64,000 nt of DNA from Levilactobacillus yonginensis (GTDB lineage: Bacteria; Bacillota; Bacilli; Lactobacillales; Lactobacillaceae), in the NCBI RefSeq assembly GCF_964065165.1, contig NZ_OZ061549.1, positions 2,356,001 to 2,420,000 of the forward strand, read 5' to 3'. Each line of letters opens with the position of its first letter. The stretch's first letter is position 1. Shown in pieces: positions 16,137 to 24,160 of this stretch. The translations under genes and the position numbers were made by a program. The notes beneath the pieces were generated by a model. That model made no database searches and was not told the origin of the DNA. It saw only the letters and a program-made list of their open reading frames with translations.

Positions 16137-17177
16137 ATGACGGAAGAGTTTTATATTGGGACTTACACCAAGCGAATTAGCCGCGGAATCTACCGGGTCA
16201 GCGTTGACACGGCCACACCTAAGCTCATGGATTGCGAATGGCTGGCGTCAGCCGGAAGCCCAACTTACATTGCAAAGGCCAAAGCGCAACGGTTATACGT
16301 CATCAACAAAAAGGAAACTGATGGGACCACACACGGTGGCCTGATTATCTATGATGTTTCAGAAGAAAAGCCACGGGCAATTCAACAAGTCTTGGATATT
16401 GGGTCCTCACCAGCCTACGTGGCGGTCGACGAAGCTCGCCAATTAGTCTTTACGGCTAATTACCATACGGCTGCTGTAACGGTCTACGCCATCGCTGCCG
16501 ATGGTACCCTGACGCTAACTGATAAGGTGATTGATCAAGATCCAGTCGGGCCAGCCCCAGAACAAGCTGACGGTCCACACCCTCATTTTGCAGACCTTAC
16601 GCCAGACCAGCGGTTGGTCGTTTGTGATTTGGGCTCTGACAAGGTTTACCTGTATGATGTGTCAGCTGAGGGTAAACTTTCAGCTGTTAGCCAATTAGAC
16701 TTACCAGCTGGTTATGGTCCCCGGCACATCGTGTTTGATGACAAAAAACACGTTGCCTACTTGGTCGGTGAATTGAGTAGTAACGTGGCTACGTTGAGCT
16801 ATGATGCCGCTGCTGGCCAGTTTGCTGTTAAGGAAATTACATCAACGATCCCGGAAGATTGGACCGCTCACAACGGTGCCGCTGCCATTCGACTAAGTGC
16901 CGATGGTCGGTTCGTTTACGTGTCTAACCGGGGCAATAATTCTTTGGCAGTCTTTGCGACGGCTGAAGATGGTAGTCTGACGTTAGTTCAGCGGATTTCC
17001 ACGGAAGGTGACTTCCCACGAGACTTCAACTGGACGGCTGATCAGAGCTTAGTCTTAGTGGTTAACCAAAATTCTGACAACGCCACGTTGTATCAACGGG
17101 ACGCTCAGACTGGTAAATTAACGTTGGTTCAAAAGGACTTCATGGTGCCAGAAGGTGTCAGCGTCCTGCCAGCATAA
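16137..17177 (+). CDS. pgl: 6-phosphogluconolactonase, beta-propeller type
   Basis: Hydrolyses 6-phosphogluconolactone in the phosphogluconate/phosphoketolase route, a central pathway in heterofermentative lactobacilli. The 346 residues form a seven-bladed propeller: repeated strands such as YIGTYTKRISRGIYRV, GSPTYIAKA, SSPAYVAVD and FVYVSNRGNNSLAVF. The family motif DGPHPHF is present at about residue 145. AAAGGGG precedes the ATG at 16137. A TTG 18 bases upstream in frame is unlikely. Confidence 0.9.
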   Translation: MTEEFYIGTYTKRISRGIYRVSVDTATPKLMDCEWLASAGSPTYIAKAKAQRLYVINKKETDGTTHGGLIIYDVSEEKPRAIQQVLDIGSSPAYVAVDEARQLVFTANYHTAAVTVYAIAADGTLTLTDKVIDQDPVGPAPEQADGPHPHFADLTPDQRLVVCDLGSDKVYLYDVSAEGKLSAVSQLDLPAGYGPRHIVFDDKKHVAYLVGELSSNVATLSYDAAAGQFAVKEITSTIPEDWTAHNGAAAIRLSADGRFVYVSNRGNNSLAVFATAEDGSLTLVQRISTEGDFPRDFNWTADQSLVLVVNQNSDNATLYQRDAQTGKLTLVQKDFMVPEGVSVLPA

Positions 17178-17258
17178 ACTAGAAAAATTAAGGCACAAGG
17201 TACTTAGTTGCTTTGTGGCGCATGTTTTAACGAGATGAACTGGTTGGTTAAAACGAAG

Positions 17259-17288
17259 AAGGTCTGGGACAAGCGTCTCAGGCCTTTT
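17259..17288 (+). terminator. Terminator of the lactonase gene
   Basis: Stem AAGGTCTGGGAC/GTCTCAGGCCTT with a short loop, then TTTCTTAT. The rest of the 291-base gap up to the esterase shows nothing recognisable. Confidence 0.7.
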
Positions 17289-17468
17289 CTTATCGCCAAT
17301 TTTGGCTTCTTAAAACGTGTGTTTCCCCGAGTACCAATTGTGCTAGAACGTGGTTAGGTGGTTTAACTATTAAACGATTATGCAGGGCCTTCGATTGGAT
17401 TGACTGGCGATTCAGGGTATAAATGAGTAACGCTAGTTTTTGGGGATTTCAAAGAGGAGGACTGTGAC

Positions 17469-18434
17469 ATGGGGGAACGACTTTCTTTAGAACCAGCTGC
17501 GGTAGCGGTTTGTGAGGACAATAGTGCCCACCCGCGCTCGTATGAGTTGATTCCGGATGCTGGTCGGCAACTGTTAAGTGATTTTCAGGACCGGCCCATT
17601 GCTAAGGACGAGGTGACGATTGAAGATGAACCTTGTGACACTGGTGAATGGGGTATCATTAACGTTCGCTACATTCGGCCAATTGGGGCATTTGGCCGGT
17701 TGCCTGTGATCTTTTACATTCACGGTGGTGGGTGGGTCTTCGGAGACAGTCACACACATGATAAATTAATTCGTGAGTTGGCGGTTAGGACGCATTCAGT
17801 GGTCATTTTTCCAGATTATTCATTGGCGCCGGAGGCTCAGTATCCCACGGCAATTGAGCAAAATTATGCGGTTCTCTGCCAAACGGCGGCAGCCCACGGC
17901 CTGTGGGATGCTAGCCATCTGATTGTAGCTGGGGACGGCGTTGGCGGTAATTTGGCCACCGTGATGACCCTGATGGCCAAGCAGCGGAAGGGTCCCAGGA
18001 TTACTGGTCAGTTGTTGTATTACCCAGTAACTGATACGGACTTCGAAACGGCTTCGTATCAAGAATTTGGTGAGGGCTACGGCTTAGCTAGCGCCGGGAT
18101 GCAGTGGTTCTGGGACCAGTATGCACCTGACTCGGAAGACCGGGAGAAAAGTACGGTGGCTCCGCTAAAGGCAGATCAGTCAGAGCTGGTCGAATTACCG
18201 GCCGCCATGATTTTGACGGCAGAAGCGGATGTGACTAGAGATGAGGCCGAAGCCTATGCTTGTCGTCTTCGCCAGGTGGGGGTGGCGGTCACGCAGGTCC
18301 GGTTCCAGGGGATGGTCCATGATTTTGTCATGCTGAATGCGTTGGACAAGACGCGGGCTTGTCGGGCCGCCATGGACCTCTCGACCCAGTGGGTCATGCA
18401 ACAACAACACTTGCTGGCTAACGTCTTTGACTGA
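17469..18434 (+). CDS. Alpha/beta-hydrolase, HSL-type esterase
   Basis: 321 residues. HGGGWVFGD (oxyanion hole) is typical of hormone-sensitive-lipase-like esterases. The nucleophile elbow reads AGDGVGG, with Asp where Ser is usual (GDSAGG). The acid is in AEADVTRDEAEAYA and the histidine in GMVHDFVM. The nucleophile Ser-to-Asp change suggests either a hydrolase with altered chemistry or an inactive member. AGAGGAGG precedes the ATG and a terminator follows. Confidence 0.8.
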   Translation: MGERLSLEPAAVAVCEDNSAHPRSYELIPDAGRQLLSDFQDRPIAKDEVTIEDEPCDTGEWGIINVRYIRPIGAFGRLPVIFYIHGGGWVFGDSHTHDKLIRELAVRTHSVVIFPDYSLAPEAQYPTAIEQNYAVLCQTAAAHGLWDASHLIVAGDGVGGNLATVMTLMAKQRKGPRITGQLLYYPVTDTDFETASYQEFGEGYGLASAGMQWFWDQYAPDSEDREKSTVAPLKADQSELVELPAAMILTAEADVTRDEAEAYACRLRQVGVAVTQVRFQGMVHDFVMLNALDKTRACRAAMDLSTQWVMQQQHLLANVFD

Positions 18435-18481
18435 AATAGTGGACACTGGTTCGTTTGCCAAATGAATTTTAAGTAAAAATC

Positions 18482-18525
18482 AGCTGAGGTTGCAGACAAT
18501 TTATCCGCAACCTCAGCTACTTTGT
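18482..18525 (+). terminator. Terminator of the esterase gene
   Basis: Stem AGCTGAGGTTGC/GCAACCTCAGCT with a 13-base loop followed by ACTTTGTT. Confidence 0.75.
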
Positions 18526-18633
18526 TGGAAGATTAAAAGCTTCTAAAGGTCAGCTAAGTGGATTGTATTCACGATATTAACGTAAATTAAGCAATCTAGT
18601 GGAACCTTTCGCCTTACGCAGTGTTCCACTAGT

Positions 18634-19548
18634 TCAATTCAGTGGGTAGTGTGTGTTAAAGTAAGCCGCCATTGTCTGGAGGTGGTGTTCCAGACTGAGT
18701 CGTTTGACCACACCCAGACCGGGGAAGTGGTGCTGGGTGTGGTAGGCTGCGAGTTCTTGGGCCGCGGGTGTTTGAACACTAGTAGGTTGTTGCGGTAACC
18801 ATTCAGCCAATTTGGCAACGGCTTGAAAGAACTTTTCCTTGGGATGCTTGAAGTCTGAGCGGTCGTCGGAAACGAAGCGGTGAATGCGAAGCTGCTCACC
18901 CGAAAAGTAGGTCAGATGGAGGGTGACCGCCCGGGCTGGGTAGCCGTGCTCACTGTAGTGGCCGCCACCAATGGTGTAGTCGCTGAATCCTTGATAGTGA
19001 TTCTGAGTGGCTAGTTCCCAGTCATTGCTGAAAAAGCCGTCTTCAATGTCGGCATAGCTACGGTCGTGTTCCGGCAACCAAGCGTGATCAAAGAGGCTAA
19101 TGGTTGGTCGCTGCAGGAGCTGCCGAATCCGAGCTTCTGGTGGGACTAACAAGTAGGTCACATTGGTTAAAATGCCAGCGTGCTGGGCTGCCAAAAGTTC
19201 GTCATATTGTCGACCAATCAGTAAAGTCTGCCGACCAGCGATTGGGGGACTAGCCACCGTGGTCGGGGTTAAAATATGACCAACGATGAGATTGGGATTA
19301 TCGCGCCAACCCTGCCAGTCGTAAAGCTTTTGTTGCGTCAGCGCGTAATCGCTGACCGTAGGGTTCGCGATAAGGACCAGTGGCTGATCATGGTCCACGA
19401 AGGCGGCTACGGTTTGGGGGAGGGCCCGGATATCTCGAACGGGTTCGATAATGGGAATGATGTTACGTGGTAATATCCGTTGTTCAGCAATCTTTTTTAA
19501 GGCTAGAAGGTCGTACTGCCGACCACGAAAATAAGGGAAGTACAGCAT
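18634..19548 (-). CDS. sce7725-like protein of unknown function
   Basis: 304 residues. The N-terminus LYFPYFRGRQYDLLALKKIA followed by IIPIIEPVRD resembles the sce7725 family as I remember it. The middle alternates beta strands and helices, as in a TIM-barrel-like fold. The C-terminal third has a conserved-looking FHPKEKFFQAVAKLAEWL-type helix. Its ATG overlaps the upstream stop (TAATG), so it is the last gene of a tightly coupled three-gene operon with a PD-(D/E)XK-like protein and a nuclease-helicase. Function unknown; the context suggests DNA metabolism or defence. Confidence 0.65.
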   Translation of the reverse strand: MLYFPYFRGRQYDLLALKKIAEQRILPRNIIPIIEPVRDIRALPQTVAAFVDHDQPLVLIANPTVSDYALTQQKLYDWQGWRDNPNLIVGHILTPTTVASPPIAGRQTLLIGRQYDELLAAQHAGILTNVTYLLVPPEARIRQLLQRPTISLFDHAWLPEHDRSYADIEDGFFSNDWELATQNHYQGFSDYTIGGGHYSEHGYPARAVTLHLTYFSGEQLRIHRFVSDDRSDFKHPKEKFFQAVAKLAEWLPQQPTSVQTPAAQELAAYHTQHHFPGLGVVKRLSLEHHLQTMAAYFNTHYPLN

Positions 19549-20237
19549 TATGAACGCTCCTTTAGCTGTTCCTGTAAGGTGTGCAACTCTAGGTTTAAAG
19601 CATCTACCTCAGTCTGCAGGGCCGTCACAGCTGTCGATTGCGTATCCTCAATGAATTGCTCGTAAAAGTTAGCCTCCGGATCGTAAATGTCGTAGTGTTG
19701 GTGGCGCTTTTTGAGTTCTTGGTAGAGACGGTCGGTACCGTATTGCTTGAGACCGGTGGCCATGTGCTTGGCCTTGCCAACTTCACGAGCCTGTGAGGCA
19801 ATAAACCGGGTGGTCAGCTGACTAGCTGGCACCTGCAAATCTTGGCGTCGTGGTGGGCGCGTCACGGTGAGATAGCCCGGTGCAACGGGAGTCTCAGTTG
19901 CAGTGGCTAAAAGTTCCTGAGCAAACGGTCGGTAAATGAGGACCCCGATGCCCGCGGGGATTTCGTCAGCCACTTCTTGGTAGAGGTCGAGTGGCAAGAC
20001 GAAGTAGTTGTAGTGACCGACGAAGGAGAGCTTGGCTTTAGAATGAAAGTCACTCTTAGAGACCTTAAGTTCGTAACAACGCCATTCAATGTCGCCACTA
20101 GGCAATTCTTGGTAACTAAGCGTGTCAACGATGCCTTGCTCATCTGGCATGGTGACCTCTTCAACGGCAAAAGCACCTGCTTCTCTACAGTAATAGTAGA
20201 GGGTTTGTTCCATGGCAAGGGTCAATTTAGTTTTCAT
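19548..20237 (-). CDS. PD-(D/E)XK-like nuclease family protein (MmcB-like)
   Basis: 229 residues. GIVDTLSYQE followed by WRCYELKVSKSDFHS gives the D...E-x-K arrangement of PD-(D/E)XK nucleases. FVGHYNYFVLP is the following strand. ARGEVGKAKHMATG-like helices lie in the middle, and the last 30 residues (ALQTEVDALNLELHTLQEQL) form a coiled coil. The ATG lies inside the last codons of the helicase gene (11-base overlap), with GGAGG upstream. This placement implies coupled translation and a shared role in DNA processing. Confidence 0.7.
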   Translation of the reverse strand: MKTKLTLAMEQTLYYYCREAGAFAVEEVTMPDEQGIVDTLSYQELPSGDIEWRCYELKVSKSDFHSKAKLSFVGHYNYFVLPLDLYQEVADEIPAGIGVLIYRPFAQELLATATETPVAPGYLTVTRPPRRQDLQVPASQLTTRFIASQAREVGKAKHMATGLKQYGTDRLYQELKKRHQHYDIYDPEANFYEQFIEDTQSTAVTALQTEVDALNLELHTLQEQLKERS

Positions 20238-22596
20238 CGAATACCTCCTGGTGCCAAAAGTTCTGGATGGCTGTTGTTAGTTGTTCGGGTCGGTAGAGTC
20301 GTTGGAAATGTTGCCAGTGGCGCGGATATAGGTGCGTATAACGGGGGCTGGCAAAGCGTTGATCCATTAATAGAATGATACCTACGTCTTTGGATCCCCG
20401 AATTAACCGACCAGCAGCCTGAAAGACGTTGTTGAGGCCGGGCAACTGATAGGCAAAGGCGAATCCACGTTGGGACTGCGCATCGAAGTAGTCGCGAATT
20501 AAATCGGTCTCCGGATTGATACCAGGGAGACCGACACTCACGATGCCTACACCAATCAGACGGTCGGCCTTGAGGTCGATACCTTCGGCAAAAATACCGC
20601 CAAGCAGGGCGAATCCCACTAGCGTTTGTGCGGGGTCAGCCACAAAATTGGCAAGAAAGGCAGTACGGTCGGCCTCAGCCATTTGTGCCTCTTGAATCAC
20701 AGTTTTGACGTGTGGATAGGCCAGTTGAAAGGCCTGACTTACATCGAGGAGGTAGCTACGGGAGGGCAGAAAGATGAGGTAGTTGCCCTGCTTTCCGTCG
20801 ATCATGGTTTTAATGGCCAGCAGAATGTTAGCGAGATTGGCGTTACGTTGCTTATAAGTTGTTTGAATGTAGGTAGTGACCATAATGGCTTGGTGCTGTG
20901 GTTCAAAGGGTGAAGCCAATCGGTAGGCCAGACTGTCGGTGTCTCCACCCAGGACGGTTTGGTAATAGTCCATTGGTGACAGGGTGGCTGAGAAGAGAAC
21001 CGCTCCATGGCCTAGTGCCAAACTATCCGCCAGAAAGGCACTGGGGTCCAAACAAAGTTCTTTCAGGGTGATGTTGCCATCGATAATTTCCAAGCGCATG
21101 CGGTAGGTTTCGTCAAAATACTCACCGATTCGTTGATAGCTGATGGCTGCAAAGTAATAGTCCAGGATGGCCTGTGTGAACGGAGTTTGTGGTTGGTCGA
21201 CGAGCCAATCATGAATCGCTTCTACTAGGCGACTGAGGTCGTGATCGAAGTTTTCGGGTGGCGTGAGGAAGGTGCTGTCTGTCTGATTTTCCGCTAGCAG
21301 AGGTGCGGCCACATCGTCAAAGGTAGCGCGCAAGTCGAGGAGCCGGCGGTGCAACTTTTTGCTGGATTGGGGTAGGTCCCGACTTTGATTAATCAGGTGG
21401 TCGAGTGGTTGGCTGCTGATGGCCGCGGAGTACATTTCACGGGACCGGTTGACCAAGTTGTGGGCTTCATCAATTAGAAAAAAGTTGTTAGGATCTTCGG
21501 TGGCGAAGAAACGCTGCAGGTGGACCTGCGGATCGAAGAGGTAGTTATAATCACCGATAATGACGTCACAAAAAAGACTGGCATCTAGTTGGAATTCAAA
21601 GGGGTCCAGGGTGTGTTTACGTGCGTATTTTTCGATGACAGGGCGGGTCAGTTGGTCATTGTTCTGAATAAGATCTAGCAGCGCGGGTTTTAACCGATCA
21701 TAGTAACCCAACATGTACGGGTTTTCTTCGGGCAGTAAGTCGGTTTCTTCGGGAAATTTGATTTTGTCCTTGGCAGTCAGCGTGATGCTTTTTAGTTTGA
21801 GTCCCTGTGTGGCCATCATAGCAATAGCTTCTTCAGCCACTCGACGCGTACTTTGCTTGGCAGTCAAATAAAAGATACGCTGAATCAAGCTTTCGCCGAT
21901 GGCTTTGATGCTGGGGAAAAGAGTCGAAATTGTTTTACCCGTCCCAGTGGGAGCCTCGGCAAAGAGTCGTTTGCTGGTTAAAATTGTTTTGTAAACGGCG
22001 ACGGCTAGCTCTCGTTGGCCTGGTCGGTAGTGGTCGAATGGGAAGGTCAACTGCTGAATGGTGGGGTCGCGCCGTGCTTGCAGATCCGAGCGGAATTTGA
22101 GCCAGGTAACGTACTCGGTGATGACCCCATCAAAGAATGTTTGGGCGTCTGATTTACTAATTATTTGGGTCTTCTGGGTGGTGGTTTCAGTATTCGTCTG
22201 AAAGTAAGTCAGGGTGAGCGTTACCGCATTTAAATCAGGCGCTTTTTCCATCAGTAAGTGCGCGTAGATCTTGACTTGAGCCCAGTAAAGGGTCAAGGTG
22301 TTCTTACTCAGCTGGTCAAAGACGGTTTCAGATGTTTTGATTTCTTCAATTTCAGCGGTGTCATCCGTGAGCGTTACGCCATCGGCGCGGCCATGTAGGA
22401 GATACGGATGGCCATTGAGCGTTAATTCTTGCTCAAGGTAGTACTCTTTTTGGTAGTTTTCGTCGCGTTGCTTCTGAAGACGACGGTGAATCTGGGCGCC
22501 TAACAGGGCGGTGTTTTGACTACCTGAGGTGTTACTCAGGTCGCCCGTTCGTAGAGTGAATTCGACTAATTCACGAACCCCCAATTTATTTGTCAT
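20227..22596 (-). CDS. XPD/DinG-like superfamily 2 helicase with N-terminal nuclease domain, iron-sulfur ligands lost
   Basis: 789 residues. Residues about 1-190 form a RecB/Cas4-like PD-(D/E)XK domain (LHGRADGVTL, EIEEIKTS, WAQVKIYA). The helicase part has Walker A APTGTGKT, the DEAH box LIDEAHNLV and the C-terminal motif FQAAGRLIRGSKD. In relatives four cysteines around TAKxKICF, CNPxxCPYA and CPFEF hold a 4Fe-4S cluster. Here the same blocks read TAKDKIKF, LLPEENPYM and LDPFEF, with no cysteine. ATG 22596 has GGAGGAG 8 bases ahead. The gene is first in the operon. Confidence 0.88.
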   Translation of the reverse strand: MTNKLGVRELVEFTLRTGDLSNTSGSQNTALLGAQIHRRLQKQRDENYQKEYYLEQELTLNGHPYLLHGRADGVTLTDDTAEIEEIKTSETVFDQLSKNTLTLYWAQVKIYAHLLMEKAPDLNAVTLTLTYFQTNTETTTQKTQIISKSDAQTFFDGVITEYVTWLKFRSDLQARRDPTIQQLTFPFDHYRPGQRELAVAVYKTILTSKRLFAEAPTGTGKTISTLFPSIKAIGESLIQRIFYLTAKQSTRRVAEEAIAMMATQGLKLKSITLTAKDKIKFPEETDLLPEENPYMLGYYDRLKPALLDLIQNNDQLTRPVIEKYARKHTLDPFEFQLDASLFCDVIIGDYNYLFDPQVHLQRFFATEDPNNFFLIDEAHNLVNRSREMYSAAISSQPLDHLINQSRDLPQSSKKLHRRLLDLRATFDDVAAPLLAENQTDSTFLTPPENFDHDLSRLVEAIHDWLVDQPQTPFTQAILDYYFAAISYQRIGEYFDETYRMRLEIIDGNITLKELCLDPSAFLADSLALGHGAVLFSATLSPMDYYQTVLGGDTDSLAYRLASPFEPQHQAIMVTTYIQTTYKQRNANLANILLAIKTMIDGKQGNYLIFLPSRSYLLDVSQAFQLAYPHVKTVIQEAQMAEADRTAFLANFVADPAQTLVGFALLGGIFAEGIDLKADRLIGVGIVSVGLPGINPETDLIRDYFDAQSQRGFAFAYQLPGLNNVFQAAGRLIRGSKDVGIILLMDQRFASPRYTHLYPRHWQHFQRLYRPEQLTTAIQNFWHQEVFDEN

Positions 22597-22746
22597 ACCG
22601 GCGTCTCCTCCATTTCTGGCAATATCATACCACACTTTTACCTTGGTTTGAACGCGTGTTCGTGAACCAGGAGGTCTTGTGAAAAAGAATAAATAGTCTT
22701 GGCAAATGTAACGTAAGCGCTTACAATATAGATAGAGGTGAGACGT

Positions 22747-23010
22747 ATGAAGACGATAGGATTTCCTCTTTATCAAAGTATCCCGACGACTGAGCAGACT
22801 GATAGCTTACAGAGAGCTTGTCAACACTATCGTGGCACGGCTATTATTAAGATCAATGATGTCGAATTAGACCCCTTGAATCCAGAATTAGGACGTGAAT
22901 TGGCTCGGTACGCGGGTCAGTTCGTCCAAGTTGTTACGGATGGTCCGGATGAAGCCAATCTTGCGTCAACGATTCACCAGCAACTAGTAGCCCAGAAGTT
23001 CTGTTACTGA
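22747..23010 (+). CDS. HPr-like small protein without the phosphorylation sites
   Basis: 87 residues, the length of HPr. The segment from LQRACQHYRGTAIIKINDVE to FVQVVTDGPDEANL follows the HPr pattern (helix, strand, G-x-x-V, final G-x-DE and helix). The position of HPr His15 has no histidine, and the Ser46 loop reads LDPLNPELG. It is therefore probably a non-catalytic HPr-fold protein. GAGG lies 8 bases before the ATG at 22747. Role unknown; the assignment rests on pattern recognition by eye. Confidence 0.55.
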   Translation: MKTIGFPLYQSIPTTEQTDSLQRACQHYRGTAIIKINDVELDPLNPELGRELARYAGQFVQVVTDGPDEANLASTIHQQLVAQKFCY

Positions 23011-23021
23011 ATCCCTTGACG

Positions 23022-23276
23022 ATGTTGGGGAATTTCACTAAGCTCAGAGTGAGTGCTGAGGAGGCGTTGTGCTTGACGCAAGAGCAAGTTGAACGGTTAT
23101 GTCGGATTGCCCCTAAGTATGGACTTTACTTGGAACATCAAGGTTCAGTCATTACTAAGGTCGATGAACAAACCACAGACCTGGACACCGCAAAGTATAT
23201 GCCAGATCAGTTTATCGATCTTCTCTCTCAGATGATTGCGACTAAGATGAAGGTGGATCTCTGGCAATGGCAATAA
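23022..23276 (+). CDS. Small protein of unknown function downstream of the HPr-like gene
   Basis: About 84 residues, with start uncertain: ATG 23022, TTG 23016 or an internal GTG, none with a clear ribosome site. The sequence LCLTQEQVERLCRIAPKYGL to YLEHQGSVITKVDEQTTDLD could be a second, more diverged HPr-like fold. Weak initiation may mean translational coupling to the preceding gene, which ends 11 bases upstream. I do not recognise it with certainty. Confidence 0.5.
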   Translation: MLGNFTKLRVSAEEALCLTQEQVERLCRIAPKYGLYLEHQGSVITKVDEQTTDLDTAKYMPDQFIDLLSQMIATKMKVDLWQWQ

Positions 23277-23345
23277 GTATGTAAACGAAAGAGCGTGCGC
23301 TAGGAGGCGATTAGCTGCCTTTCAGCGCACGTTTTAGAAATACAG

Positions 23346-23381
23346 CAAAAAAGGTTTGGGACAAAGTCTCAAGCCTTTTTT
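23346..23381. terminator. Bidirectional terminator attached to hairpin repeat copy 2
   Basis: Stem AAAAGGTTTGGGAC/GTCTCAAGCCTTTT with an A-run on the left and a T-run on the right. It ends the small-gene pair on the plus strand and the 116-residue gene on the minus strand. Confidence 0.82.
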
Positions 23382-23400
23382 GCTTTGAACCTATTATAGT

Positions 23401-23525
23401 TGAAACGTGCGCCAACAGGCAGTCAACTTCGCTTAACCCCGATAGACCAACAATCCAAGACCAGGATTATTCGTCTATCGACGTTAATGCTCATTGACTA
23501 ACCGCCTCTTGCCTCACTCTCTTTT
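23401..23525 (-). repeat. Long-hairpin 3'-UTR repeat, copy 2
   Basis: Arms 23418-23447 and 23473-23506 repeat those of copy 1 (2032-2061, 2087-2120). Both copies share GAAACGTGCGCCAA, CGCTTAACCCCGATAGAC and CGTCTATCGACGTTAATGCT. The element directly follows the stop of a minus-strand gene, exactly as copy 1 follows pepO. Confidence 0.8.
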
Positions 23526-23526
23526 G

Positions 23527-23877
23527 TTACGCTTCTTCCCAACGATCGAAATCTTTGGCGTGACTGTCTAAGTAAGCCAGGGCTTCCTTGGCCAGGGACT
23601 CACTTGCAGCGGTAAAGTCATGTTCAGTGTCTTCGCCATCAGCGTCGGCTTCATCACGAAGAAAGCCAGCAGCTAGGTCGAGGTATTTGGTTCGTCGACC
23701 AACCCCGCTGTCTTTAAATAGGTCATCTAATCCAGTTAAATCTGTTTTAGCAGCAGCTGACACCTGCTGTGCCAAGTCTTGCTTGGGCCCTAACTTGCTA
23801 GCAGCGTAGTCCATTAAGAAGTCGTTCATGTCAACAATAATGGCATGACGGGCTGCCCGTTCATTTTTCTTTGCCAC
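23527..23877 (-). CDS. Hypothetical cytoplasmic protein, 116 residues
   Basis: A soluble, acidic and mostly helical protein starting AKKNERAARHAIIVDMNDFL. It contains GVGRRTKYLDLAAGFLRDEA, an acidic linker DADGEDTEHDF, and a C-terminal helix ending DSHAKDFDRWEEA. The start is GTG at 23877, with AGAGGTGA 6 bases ahead. I do not recognise a family. It is followed by the long-hairpin repeat and a terminator. Confidence 0.7.
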   Translation of the reverse strand: MAKKNERAARHAIIVDMNDFLMDYAASKLGPKQDLAQQVSAAAKTDLTGLDDLFKDSGVGRRTKYLDLAAGFLRDEADADGEDTEHDFTAASESLAKEALAYLDSHAKDFDRWEEA

Positions 23878-23990
23878 TTTTGGTCACCTCTTAATTTCAT
23901 TCTAGTCAATTCCGTTATATTACGCAATTAATTCCCTGAAATTAAATGATTAATCGGTTATGGGGGGTAAATATCGTGATATTAGAGAAT

Positions 23991-24050
23991 TTATACAGAA
24001 ACTGGCAACATTTACCGAAAATTTACACGATTGCGACGAATAATTTATAT
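23991..24050 (+). promoter_or_regulatory. Candidate Pho box and promoter of pstSCAB
   Basis: TTATACA at 23991, TTACCG at 24012 and TTACAC at 24023 are spaced by about 21 and 11 bases, the helical spacing of Gram-positive PhoP direct repeats (TT-x-ACA type). A TTTATAT -10-like element lies near 24043. The leader after it (24085-24130) has an imperfect hairpin around CACCACG/CGTGTGGTGG. Confidence 0.4.
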
Positions 24051-24160
24051 TCATCGCTTAGAATCAAGGTTGTAAGTTAAGGGGAGGCACCACGAGTATT
24101 GCTGCTTAGCTTACGCGTGTGGTGGTTCTACTATCTTAAAAAAGACATGGAGTGACTGAG

